This document shows positions 8,862 through 16,077 of a stretch of DNA of 64,000 nucleotides, piece after piece. The number at the start of each line of letters is the position of its first letter. Position 1 is the stretch's first letter. Below the pieces are notes generated by a model, which was not told the origin of the DNA, made no database searches, and saw nothing but the letters and a program-made list of their open reading frames with translations. The translations under genes and the position numbers were made by a program. This stretch comes from Bacillota bacterium (GTDB lineage: Bacteria > Bacillota > Clostridia > Christensenellales > Pumilibacteraceae): assembly GCA_009780135.1 (NCBI GenBank), contig WRAP01000001.1, positions 124,001 through 188,000 of the forward strand. The letters are read 5' to 3'.

Positions 8862-9718
8862 CTGTAAAAAACATATCTTATACTTTTAGTCCTAAAACTC
8901 CGTACGAGAAAAAGGCATTAGATGATATTTCGCTAACAATTGAGGATGGCGAGTTTTTTGGTATTATCGGGCATACGGGTAGTGGGAAATCTACGCTTGT
9001 CAGTCATTTTAACGCCCTTACAAGAGTGCAAACAGGCGAGATTGTTATAGACGAGTTTGTATTAGGTAAAAAAAAGATTAAAAAGAGGGAGCTTAGAAAT
9101 CTTAGGGCAAGGGTGGGTCATGTGTTTCAATTTCCCGAGTATCAGTTATTTGCTGATAGTGTGCTGGCTGATGTTTCGTTTGGGCCAAAAAATTTGCGAC
9201 TACCTAAAGACGAGATTTATAATAGAGCAAAAGAGGCGATAGAATTAGTTGGGTTAGATTTTGAAGCAATAAAAGACCGTTCTCCATTTGAATTGTCTGG
9301 AGGGCAAAAGAGGCGGGTTGCTATAGCAGGAGTATTAGCAATGAAGCCAAAGATTCTAATTTTAGATGAGCCAACTAGCGGATTAGACCCGCAGGGCAAA
9401 ATAGAAATTTTAGAATTGGTACAAAAAATTAGAAGGGACGCTTGCAAAATAGTAATTATGATTAGTCATAATATGGATGAGGTAGCTAGTGTTGCAGATA
9501 GAATAGCGGTTCTCAATAAAGGTAAGTTAGCGACAATTTTGCCCCCCAAAGAACTTTTTAGAAGTAGAAACTTGCTACAAAAATTTAATATTTCGATGCC
9601 CGAAGCGTCGTCGCTAGCTAACGAGCTTGCCGACAAAGGCTACAAAATAGATAGGGGAGTTGTAACGGTTGAGGAGTTGGTTGAGGAAATTAAAAGACTA
9701 ATGAGAAATGAGGAATGA
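8852..9718 (+). CDS. ecfA2: ECF transporter ATPase EcfA2
   Basis: A 288-residue ABC ATPase. It has Walker A GHTGSGKST near residue 38, the Q-loop VFQFPEYQLF, signature ELSGGQKRRVAIAG and Walker B ILILDEPTSGLDP, and ends with the EcfA2-type C-terminal extension. It pairs with EcfA1 as the heterodimeric motor of the ECF module. It overlaps ecfA1 by 10 nt. The last codons and the TGA stop (9716-9718) lie inside the left arm of a heptad-repeat inverted element, so the final MRNEE residues are encoded by the element. Confidence 0.93.
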   Translation: MPITVKNISYTFSPKTPYEKKALDDISLTIEDGEFFGIIGHTGSGKSTLVSHFNALTRVQTGEIVIDEFVLGKKKIKKRELRNLRARVGHVFQFPEYQLFADSVLADVSFGPKNLRLPKDEIYNRAKEAIELVGLDFEAIKDRSPFELSGGQKRRVAIAGVLAMKPKILILDEPTSGLDPQGKIEILELVQKIRRDACKIVIMISHNMDEVASVADRIAVLNKGKLATILPPKELFRSRNLLQKFNISMPEASSLANELADKGYKIDRGVVTVEELVEEIKRLMRNEE

Positions 9719-9799
9719 AAAATTAAGGATTTATTATTTGGATAAGCAAAAAAATAAACAAAAACAACAATTTCTCATTTTTCATTCCTCATTTCTCAT
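9701..9799. repeat. Heptad inverted element 1 (word ATGAGAA), ecfA2-ecfT junction
   Basis: The left arm 9701-9722 reads as ATGAGAA, ATGAGGA, ATGAAAA plus one base, a 7-nt period. It is a perfect 22-bp inverted repeat of 9778-9799. An extra word copy lies at about 9769-9777. The core AAGGATTTATT follows the left arm (9725-9735). The ecfA2 stop is inside the left arm, and ecfT starts 11 nt after the right arm. Confidence 0.9.
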
Positions 9800-9809
9800 G
9801 CATTAAATA

Positions 9810-10658
9810 ATGAGAGATGTATCTTTAGGACAATATTATGCGGTTAGTTCGCCAGTTCATAGGCTGGACCCGAGATTTAAAATGTTTGCTGTATTGGTTG
9901 TTATGGTGGCTACATTTTTTATAACCTCATTTTTTGTTTTTGGAGTTGCTTTCATTTTTATTATAACTGTATCGCTAATTGCAAGACTTCCTTTACTAAA
10001 AGTCTTCAGGAGTTTGCGAGCAATTTTTATTTTAATGCTTTTTTCACTTATTTTAACAATGATATTTAGCTCAGGACAATACGGCGAGGTAGTGCTTTGG
10101 AGTTGGCGGAGGATAAATATTTATATTTCGGCGATGTTAAACGCTGGGATGTTAGCTAGTAGATTAGTTTTACTTATGCTAACGCCAACAATATTAACGC
10201 TTACTACAACTCCGATAGAATTAACCGATGCCTTAGAAAGCATACTAAAACCACTAACACTACTTAAAGTGCCTGTATATGTGTTTGCTTTAATTATGAG
10301 TATTGCTTTAAGAATGGTGCCGACGCTATTTGAAGAAACCGATAAAATAATTTCGGCTCAAAAAGCAAGATGTGCCGATTTTGAGAGTGCAAATTTATTT
10401 AGACGGGCAAAAAGTTTGGGCTCAATTTTAATACCGCTTTTTATAAGTAGCTTTAGACGGGCAGATGAGTTAGCCGACGCACTCGACAGTCGTTGTTTTA
10501 ACGGTGGTAAACGTACACGACTAAAGAAATTGAAATTTGAGATAAGGGATTTAGTTTCACTAATTATCGTGTTAGCCTTTTTATTTTTAGTACTTTTGCT
10601 CCGCTACAACTGGTGGAGTTTTTATTGGATTATACAACTTAATAATGTCGTAATATAG
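9810..10658 (+). CDS. ecfT: ECF transporter membrane subunit EcfT
   Basis: A 282-residue membrane protein with about five to six helices and two cytoplasmic coupling motifs: AQKARCADFE and ALDSRCFNGGKRTR. These correspond to the two Ala-Arg-Gly-type coupling helices that dock on EcfA1 and EcfA2; here the Gly is Cys in both, a variation that I believe also occurs in related Firmicutes. EcfT links the ATPases to the S-component. It is separated from ecfA2 by heptad element 1 and has no clear ribosome site. The truA/rplM genes that often follow are absent, and an accessory AAA/HEPN pair comes next instead. Confidence 0.9.
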   Translation: MRDVSLGQYYAVSSPVHRLDPRFKMFAVLVVMVATFFITSFFVFGVAFIFIITVSLIARLPLLKVFRSLRAIFILMLFSLILTMIFSSGQYGEVVLWSWRRINIYISAMLNAGMLASRLVLLMLTPTILTLTTTPIELTDALESILKPLTLLKVPVYVFALIMSIALRMVPTLFEETDKIISAQKARCADFESANLFRRAKSLGSILIPLFISSFRRADELADALDSRCFNGGKRTRLKKLKFEIRDLVSLIIVLAFLFLVLLLRYNWWSFYWIIQLNNVVI

Positions 10659-10671
10659 TATATAAAAATAC

Positions 10672-10700
10672 TTGATATTAAAATCTTCCTAGCTTATAAT
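10672..10700 (+). promoter_or_regulatory. Promoter upstream of the AAA ATPase gene
   Basis: TTGATA (10672-10677), a 17-bp spacer and TATAAT (10695-10700) give a leader of about 26 nt without a ribosome site. The accessory pair therefore has its own promoter. Confidence 0.6.
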
Positions 10701-10732
10701 GTTTTTAAGCGTTCGCTACCAAATAAAAAATT

Positions 10733-11647
10733 ATGTTTTTAGAACAATTTAATTTAGTAAACGAGGAAGATAATTTAGAACTCGTTAAAAAAATAAAGAA
10801 CTCGTATACGGATGACGAATGGTTTCCGCTTGGGTTTTTCAAAAAGAAAAAATTGTCGCAGATAGATTTTGAGCCTATCACGATTTTTTATGGCGGTAAT
10901 GGTAGCGGTAAATCGTCGCTACTAAATTTAATCGCAGAGCATTTTGGATTTTTGCGTCATGCCGATGTTTCGGTTACAAAAGCGTTTACTCAATTTGCCG
11001 ATGCTTGCACTGCAAAACACGCTAAAAACCTTGTTAATAATAGCAAAATGCTTACTAGCGAGGATATCTTTAAGAACATTTTTGGTGCTAGAAAAACTAA
11101 TACTGTGGTAGACGAAAAGAAAAGTAAGATGGAAGAATTCTATGACTACGGTGGTTTAGACGATGTTTACAGCGGTATAAAAGGTGGCAGTATGGTTAAT
11201 AAAAATCTTGCCAAAAAGCAGTTTGTGCAAAAAAAAGCAGGCTTTAAGAACCGTCAATTTTCTAATGGTGAAAATGCGATTCAATTTTTCAAGGACGAAA
11301 TTCAAAAGAAAACTTTGTATTTGCTAGACGAGCCGGAAAATTCATTAAGTCCTGCATTTCAGCTAGATTTAAAGCAATTTTTAGAGGATTGTGTTAAATA
11401 TCATGGTTGTCAGCTTGTTATTGCTACACACAGCCCGTTTATTTTGGCATTAAGAGGTGCTAAAATATATAATCTAGACCGTTCGCCCGTAGTTGTAGAA
11501 AAATGGCACGATCTCAAAAATATTCGTGTTTATTATGATTTCTTTAAAAAGAATATGGAAATGTTTGAGTTGGGCGAGTTCGACAAGGGCGGAGCCTTAC
11601 CAAATAAAAAAACATCTATCTCAAAGAATATAAATAAAAAATCATAA
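10733..11647 (+). CDS. AAA/ABC-type ATPase (RecF/OLD-like, AAA_15/21 class)
   Basis: A 304-residue compact soluble ATPase. Walker A GGNGSGKSS is at 54-62, a degenerate signature FSNGE at 176-180, Walker B LYLLDEPE at 195-202 and an H-loop ATHSPF (His about 233). The region 80-170 is a variable insertion. There is no nuclease, TOPRIM or HNH domain. Such ATPases occur alone or as the sensor half of antiphage pairs. It lies between ecfT and accD, has its own promoter, and is followed 36 nt later by a HEPN-domain gene, so a two-gene defence or toxin-type unit is plausible but unproven. A stand-alone role in DNA maintenance is the alternative. Confidence 0.75.
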   Translation: MFLEQFNLVNEEDNLELVKKIKNSYTDDEWFPLGFFKKKKLSQIDFEPITIFYGGNGSGKSSLLNLIAEHFGFLRHADVSVTKAFTQFADACTAKHAKNLVNNSKMLTSEDIFKNIFGARKTNTVVDEKKSKMEEFYDYGGLDDVYSGIKGGSMVNKNLAKKQFVQKKAGFKNRQFSNGENAIQFFKDEIQKKTLYLLDEPENSLSPAFQLDLKQFLEDCVKYHGCQLVIATHSPFILALRGAKIYNLDRSPVVVEKWHDLKNIRVYYDFFKKNMEMFELGEFDKGGALPNKKTSISKNINKKS

Positions 11648-11683
11648 TGTAATTTTAAATATTAAAATCGCAAATGGAATTCT

Positions 11684-12892
11684 ATGAAAAAAAGCAAAAA
11701 GAAAAATATAGCTCACTATGAACAACTTTGCAAAGATATTGCGAATTGTGGTTCTTTAGATTATCCTACAAATTATAACTTTAATGAATATAATACATAC
11801 TCTTGCTCTGATGGAACTCTTTATGTGAAAGATAAGGCAACTTTTTATTACAAATCACTTGACCTGTTTGAAGTTTTTAGCAATGAAACAGTATCTATAG
11901 AGTGGTTAGAAAAGTTAAGAAATAAGTTAATAATTACTAATAATTTTTCTTTTGAATCTTTCAAGAATGAAATAAAAGAAACTCCAGTACAAAAGTTCAC
12001 TTATATGCAGAAGCTATTCGGAATAACTCTGCCAAATGATGACAATATAGTTTTAGGAAATTTTACTATTTATAATGAAAACACAGGGAGAACTCTTTTG
12101 CAAGAAAAAATGAAGAAGAATGAATTTATAGAAAATGAAACTTCGAATCTTATTGGAGGTCAATGTTGTTATTTAGAAATACAAACAGAAGCTAAAGACG
12201 AAAAATTTGTAGAAAAATGGTCAGAAAAAAGAATATTACATTTTTCGAGAATTTTAGAATTTATTATTGGCTTTAGTCGTAGTAACAATTGCATAGCGAC
12301 TATTGCTCAATATGGTCAATCAAAAGTTTCATACGGCTTTAGAGAAGAAGGTATATTAGGAAATTATTTTATGGCTATGAGTATAGAAAATAGAAGTGTA
12401 AATTCCATTCCTATCGATAAAAAATTTCAAACATTTTTACAAGAAGATGGTTTTAATAAAATTTTCGTTATTGACGCAAAAAAAAATAAAAACGAATTAG
12501 AAAAAAGGATTATTGAAAGCATAATTTGGATAGGAATGGCTTTAACTGAAAAAGACAACGCTATTGCTGTTTTAGAATGTATGTTTGCTGTAGAGTGTTT
12601 GTTAAAAGTTAGCTCTGAAATAATCTCAAAATCAATAGCATCTCAACTTGCGGAATATTGTGCTTTTTTATATAGCAATGATTATTTTGAACGCAAAGAT
12701 GCAGAAAAAATGCTTAAAGAGTTATTTATAGCAAGATCTACAGTTGCTCATGGCCGTAAAAAGGAGTTTTCAAATCGTCAAGTGGCGAGTAATATTTCTT
12801 TTGTTAGAACTATAATTTTACAAGTTTTAATTAAGGATTTTCAAAGCATTGAGGAAATAACTCAATTTGTGGAAAAAAAGAGATACGCTTAG
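11684..12892 (+). CDS. ApeA-like HEPN-domain protein (putative RNase)
   Basis: A 402-residue lysine-, asparagine- and isoleucine-rich protein. Residues 1-270 are an uncharacterised N-terminal domain. The C-terminal 120 residues are helical and end with R351-S-T-V-A-H356, the Rx4H signature of HEPN ribonucleases, in the context FIARSTVAHGR that recalls ApeA-type HEPN domains. HEPN proteins cut RNA in antiphage defence and toxin-antitoxin systems. It follows the AAA ATPase by 36 nt on the same strand, with no obvious promoter or ribosome site between them. It looks more AT-rich than its accD/accA neighbours, which hints at transfer. I infer a role as effector; the N-terminal domain could sense phage or the ATPase. 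Confidence 0.65.
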   Translation: MKKSKKKNIAHYEQLCKDIANCGSLDYPTNYNFNEYNTYSCSDGTLYVKDKATFYYKSLDLFEVFSNETVSIEWLEKLRNKLIITNNFSFESFKNEIKETPVQKFTYMQKLFGITLPNDDNIVLGNFTIYNENTGRTLLQEKMKKNEFIENETSNLIGGQCCYLEIQTEAKDEKFVEKWSEKRILHFSRILEFIIGFSRSNNCIATIAQYGQSKVSYGFREEGILGNYFMAMSIENRSVNSIPIDKKFQTFLQEDGFNKIFVIDAKKNKNELEKRIIESIIWIGMALTEKDNAIAVLECMFAVECLLKVSSEIISKSIASQLAEYCAFLYSNDYFERKDAEKMLKELFIARSTVAHGRKKEFSNRQVASNISFVRTIILQVLIKDFQSIEEITQFVEKKRYA

Positions 12893-12948
12893 TAAGCATA
12901 ATAATAAATTTTACCTAATATTCTAGTTTTTATGTTTATTTTTCTTTC

Positions 12949-12977
12949 TTGACAAGTTTTCTTCAATATTATACTAT
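12949..12977 (+). promoter_or_regulatory. Leaderless-type promoter of accD
   Basis: TTGACA (12949-12954), a 17-bp spacer and TACTAT (12972-12977) are followed by 6 nt and then ATG 12984. An overlapping TATACT at 12970 is an alternative -10 box. Either way almost no leader remains. Confidence 0.6.
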
Positions 12978-12983
12978 AAAACT

Positions 12984-13850
12984 ATGCCGAACCCATTTGC
13001 AATATTTAAGAAGCCTCTCAACAAGCCCGAATTAAAGGGCAGAGAAGCGCCGAAGCCTAAAATGCCAGACGATGATTTGTGCATAGTTTGCTCAAGCTGC
13101 GGCAAAAGTTTTTTTAATACCGAATTAGCGGATAGTCTTTTTGTTTGTCCTAAATGCTCTTTTTATCATAGAGTACCATCTCGAGAGCGGGTAAAGATGT
13201 TAACCGATGAAGATAGCTTTGTCGAATTAAACGAGGATTTAGTGTCTAAAAACATTATTGAATTTCCCGAATACGATGATAAATTAGATAAAGCAATAGC
13301 ACAAAGTAACGAAAACGAAGCGGTTATTTGTGGTACTGCTACAATCGACGGCGAGAAGTGTGCGTTGTTTGTTATGGATCCTATTTTTATGATGGGTAGT
13401 ATGGGTACAGTTGTGGGCGAAAAAATCACACTTCTATTTGAGCACGCTTTAGAGCATAAATTGCCTGTTATTGGGTATTCGCTTAGCGGTGGTGCTAGAA
13501 TGCAAGAAGGGATTTTATCTCTTAAGCAAATGGCAAAAACTGCATCGGCAGTTAAAAGACATTCAAACGCAGGTTTATTATATATCGTAGTGCTGTGCGA
13601 CCCTACCACAGGTGGAGTTACAGCCAGCTTTGCAATGCTTGGCGATATAATTTTAGCTGAGCCTAAAGCACTTGTGGGCTTTGCGGGTCCTAGGGTCATA
13701 GAGCAAACGATTCGTCAAAAACTGCCTATTGGTTTTCAACGAGCAGAATTTTTGTTAGAAAAAGGTTTTGTAGATAACATTGTGCCAAGAAAGGATCAAC
13801 CTAATACATTAGCTAGATTGATAAGATTACATAAAGGGGGAAGTAGATAA
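12984..13850 (+). CDS. accD: Acetyl-CoA carboxylase carboxyltransferase subunit beta
   Basis: A 288-residue protein with the N-terminal zinc ribbon (Cys 36, 39, 55, 58) typical of AccD, then a crotonase-fold carboxyltransferase domain containing SGGARMQEG and the glycine-rich GGVTASFAMLGD. With AccA it moves the carboxyl group from carboxybiotin to acetyl-CoA, the first step of fatty-acid synthesis. The stop codon overlaps the accA start by one base (TAATG), so the two subunits are coupled. The biotin carboxylase and carrier genes are not in this window. The transcript is probably leaderless. Confidence 0.95.
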   Translation: MPNPFAIFKKPLNKPELKGREAPKPKMPDDDLCIVCSSCGKSFFNTELADSLFVCPKCSFYHRVPSRERVKMLTDEDSFVELNEDLVSKNIIEFPEYDDKLDKAIAQSNENEAVICGTATIDGEKCALFVMDPIFMMGSMGTVVGEKITLLFEHALEHKLPVIGYSLSGGARMQEGILSLKQMAKTASAVKRHSNAGLLYIVVLCDPTTGGVTASFAMLGDIILAEPKALVGFAGPRVIEQTIRQKLPIGFQRAEFLLEKGFVDNIVPRKDQPNTLARLIRLHKGGSR

Positions 13851-14638
13851 TGATTTTTAAAAAAGAAGTAAAAAATACAAAAATGACGCCTTATGAAAAG
13901 GTGGTTTTTAATCGGAATAAAGTAAGGCAAGCGTCGGACTATATTAAAAACATTTTTACTGATTTTTTTGAGATGCACGGCGACAGACGCTACGGCGATG
14001 ACCCTGCAATCATATCTGGTATTGCTAAGTTGGGTGATATTTCTGTTACAGTTATTGCTCAAGAAAAAGGTGCGGATCTTAAAGAAAAACAGACTCGTAA
14101 TTACGGTATGGCACATCCCGAAGGATATCGTAAGGCTCTTAGGCAGATGAAGCTGGCCGAGAAGTTTGGTAGGCCAATTATTTGCTTTGTAGACACAAGC
14201 GGTGCTTTTTGCGGACTTGGTGCTGAGGAGCGTGGGCAAGGTCAGGCGATTGCTGAAAACTTATTAGAGATGTCAAATCTAAAAGTGCCGATTATAGCGA
14301 TAGTTATCGGTGAAGGTGGCTCGGGTGGAGCTTTAGGGATTGCACTTGCCGACGAGATTTGGATGCTGGAAAATGCTGTGTATTCGGTAATTTCGCCCGA
14401 AGGCTGTGCGAGTATTTTATGGAAGGATAGCAAGCGAGCTGCCGAGGCGGCCACGAGTTTAAAGCTAACTGCCGAGGATTTATTAGGCTTTAATGTTATA
14501 GAAAAAATCATTCCGGATAATGATGATGTTTTTAATGGCATTAAAGTTATGCTAAATCAAACTCTGTTAAAATTTTCGATGATGAATGTTGAACAGCTTT
14601 TAGAAAATAGATATAATAAATTTAAGTCGATTAAATAG
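13850..14638 (+). CDS. accA: Acetyl-CoA carboxylase carboxyltransferase subunit alpha
   Basis: A 262-residue alpha subunit with HGDRRYGDDPAIISG, the RKALRQMKLAEKF and PIICFVDTSGAFCG segments and VIGEGGSGGALGI, the oxyanion-hole region of the carboxyltransferase. It forms the alpha2beta2 carboxyltransferase with AccD, encoded directly upstream with a 1-nt overlap. A G-rich ribosome site (GGGGGAAG) lies in the last codons of accD, 8 nt before the ATG. It is slightly short compared with the roughly 320-residue E. coli form, as is usual in Firmicutes. Confidence 0.95.
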   Translation: MIFKKEVKNTKMTPYEKVVFNRNKVRQASDYIKNIFTDFFEMHGDRRYGDDPAIISGIAKLGDISVTVIAQEKGADLKEKQTRNYGMAHPEGYRKALRQMKLAEKFGRPIICFVDTSGAFCGLGAEERGQGQAIAENLLEMSNLKVPIIAIVIGEGGSGGALGIALADEIWMLENAVYSVISPEGCASILWKDSKRAAEAATSLKLTAEDLLGFNVIEKIIPDNDDVFNGIKVMLNQTLLKFSMMNVEQLLENRYNKFKSIK

Positions 14639-14777
14639 TCTATAGCACTAATTTATAAAAGTTGATTTAATAATAGAATGATTGGGAAGAACTTTATTTT
14701 CATGAGGATTATTATTGTACGATAGAAATATTTTCATAAGACAATATACAATTGTCTTTGATAAATTTTAATAAAAA

Positions 14778-15896
14778 ATGAGTGCTATATATATACACAT
14801 TCCATATTGCAAGCAAAAATGCGGTTATTGTAGTTTTTATTCAATAACCGATTTTTGTAGTATAGAGAAATATATTGATGCGACTTGTAGAGAAGTAGAG
14901 GATATATTACTTACAGCCTCCCGAAAAATTGAAATAGACACAATATATATAGGCGGTGGAACACCGAGTATGCTACCATATAGTCAGCTTAAGCAAATCT
15001 TTGATTGCTTGTATAAAAACTCTGACATTTCTAAAGATGCTGAAATCACAATAGAAGTTAATCCGGAAAGTGCAAACCTCAATTTATTCACTCATATAAA
15101 ATTACTCGGCATAAACCGGATTAGCATTGGTTTACAATCTCACGATAACGAAATTCTAAAGACAATAAATCGTTCGCACACATATGAGATGTTTGAAAAT
15201 GCTGTTAATTTGGCTGCAAAGTTAGGATTTAATAACATATCGGCAGATATAATATTAGGTTTGCCTAATCAAGATAAAGAAAGTGTAATAAAATCCTTAG
15301 AATTGATTACTTCATTTGAAAGCATAAAACATATTAGTATGTATGCTCTAACGCTAGATGAGGACTGCAAGCTATATAAAGAGGGTTTCAAGATAGATAT
15401 TGATTTACAAGCTGATTTATACAACTTGGCGTTTAAGTTTTCAGAAAGCAAAGGTTTTGATAGGTATGAGATAAGTAACTTTGCTAGGAAGAGTTATGAA
15501 AGTAGACACAATCAAAAATATTGGACAGGAGAGAATTATTACGGTTTTGGTGCAGGAGCACACTCACTTATCGACGGTGTGCGAATAGAAAATAAGCCGG
15601 ATATAAAAGCATATATAAATCAAGACTTTGCTCAAAAAAAATATGATTCTAAAATCTATCACACACTTTCAATACAAGAAAAAATCGAAGAATATATAAT
15701 GTTATCTCTTAGAACTGTAAAAGGAATAAATCTAACTGAATTAAAACAAAAATATAGTTACGATCTACTAACTCATAAAAAAACTCAAATTGAAAAATTT
15801 CTATCACAAAAGCTTTTAATAAGAAGAGGCAACAGCTTAGCTATTGTCCCCAATGCGTTTTATATTATGAATGCAATTGTTGTTGAATTGCTATAA
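14778..15896 (+). CDS. hemW: HemW-like radical SAM protein
   Basis: A 372-residue radical SAM enzyme of the coproporphyrinogen-III-oxidase-like family. The CX3CX2C cluster motif is Cys 11, 15 and 18 within HIPYCKQKCGYCSF. The SAM-binding YIGGGTPSML and EVNPES follow, then INRISIGLQS, a late QKYWTGENYYGFGAGAHS segment and the C-terminal winged-helix HemW domain. HemW is thought to be a heme chaperone rather than an oxidase, and the motif fits HemW rather than HemN. The gene stands alone. No ribosome site is visible; a TG-extended TAAATT (14762-14767) lies only 10 nt before the ATG, so the leader is very short at most. Confidence 0.9.
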   Translation: MSAIYIHIPYCKQKCGYCSFYSITDFCSIEKYIDATCREVEDILLTASRKIEIDTIYIGGGTPSMLPYSQLKQIFDCLYKNSDISKDAEITIEVNPESANLNLFTHIKLLGINRISIGLQSHDNEILKTINRSHTYEMFENAVNLAAKLGFNNISADIILGLPNQDKESVIKSLELITSFESIKHISMYALTLDEDCKLYKEGFKIDIDLQADLYNLAFKFSESKGFDRYEISNFARKSYESRHNQKYWTGENYYGFGAGAHSLIDGVRIENKPDIKAYINQDFAQKKYDSKIYHTLSIQEKIEEYIMLSLRTVKGINLTELKQKYSYDLLTHKKTQIEKFLSQKLLIRRGNSLAIVPNAFYIMNAIVVELL

Positions 15897-15943
15897 TAAT
15901 TACGGTTTTGTAGGGCTTATAAGTAAAAAAACAAAAAAAGTGT

Positions 15944-15972
15944 TTGACAAGACAGTATATGTGTCTTATAAT
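15944..15972 (+). promoter_or_regulatory. Consensus promoter of the 1785-aa lipoprotein gene
   Basis: TTGACA (15944-15949), a 17-bp spacer and TATAAT (15967-15972) match the sigma-A consensus fully. The 5' leader is about 100 nt, unlike the leaderless housekeeping genes nearby. Confidence 0.8.
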
Positions 15973-15979
15973 CAAACAC

Positions 15980-16046
15980 ATACTAATTGTAGTATACAAA
16001 CTACAAAATAAATTAAACGAACCAATCATATATTATTGATAGGTTC
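15980..16046 (+). promoter_or_regulatory. Structured 5' leader hairpins of the surface lipoprotein gene
   Basis: Two inverted repeats lie between promoter and start. One is ATACTA/TAGTAT with an ATTG loop (15980-15995). The other is GAACCAATC/GATAGGTTC with one mismatch (16019-16046). A strong AAGGAGG follows at about 16054. Possible roles are mRNA stability or regulation. Confidence 0.45.
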
Positions 16047-16077
16047 ATACTCTTAAGGAGGAGTAAAAAACGAAAAA

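Noticed and set aside
10360-10500. Cysteine in place of glycine in both EcfT coupling motifs, read as a sign of inactivation or recoding
   Set aside because: The surrounding motifs are intact. I believe the ARC form also occurs in Firmicutes EcfT, and no other gene here suggests codon reassignment.
11576-11586. Spo0A-box-like TTCGACA in the AAA gene and TGTCGAA in accD and the lipocalin-like gene
   Set aside because: They are inside coding sequence and occur at about the frequency expected by chance for a 7-bp motif.
13166-13699. Long antisense frame over accD, and similar antisense frames across the 16-21 kb lipoprotein gene
   Set aside because: They lie opposite well-recognised genes, have no start signals and have compositions expected of shadow frames.
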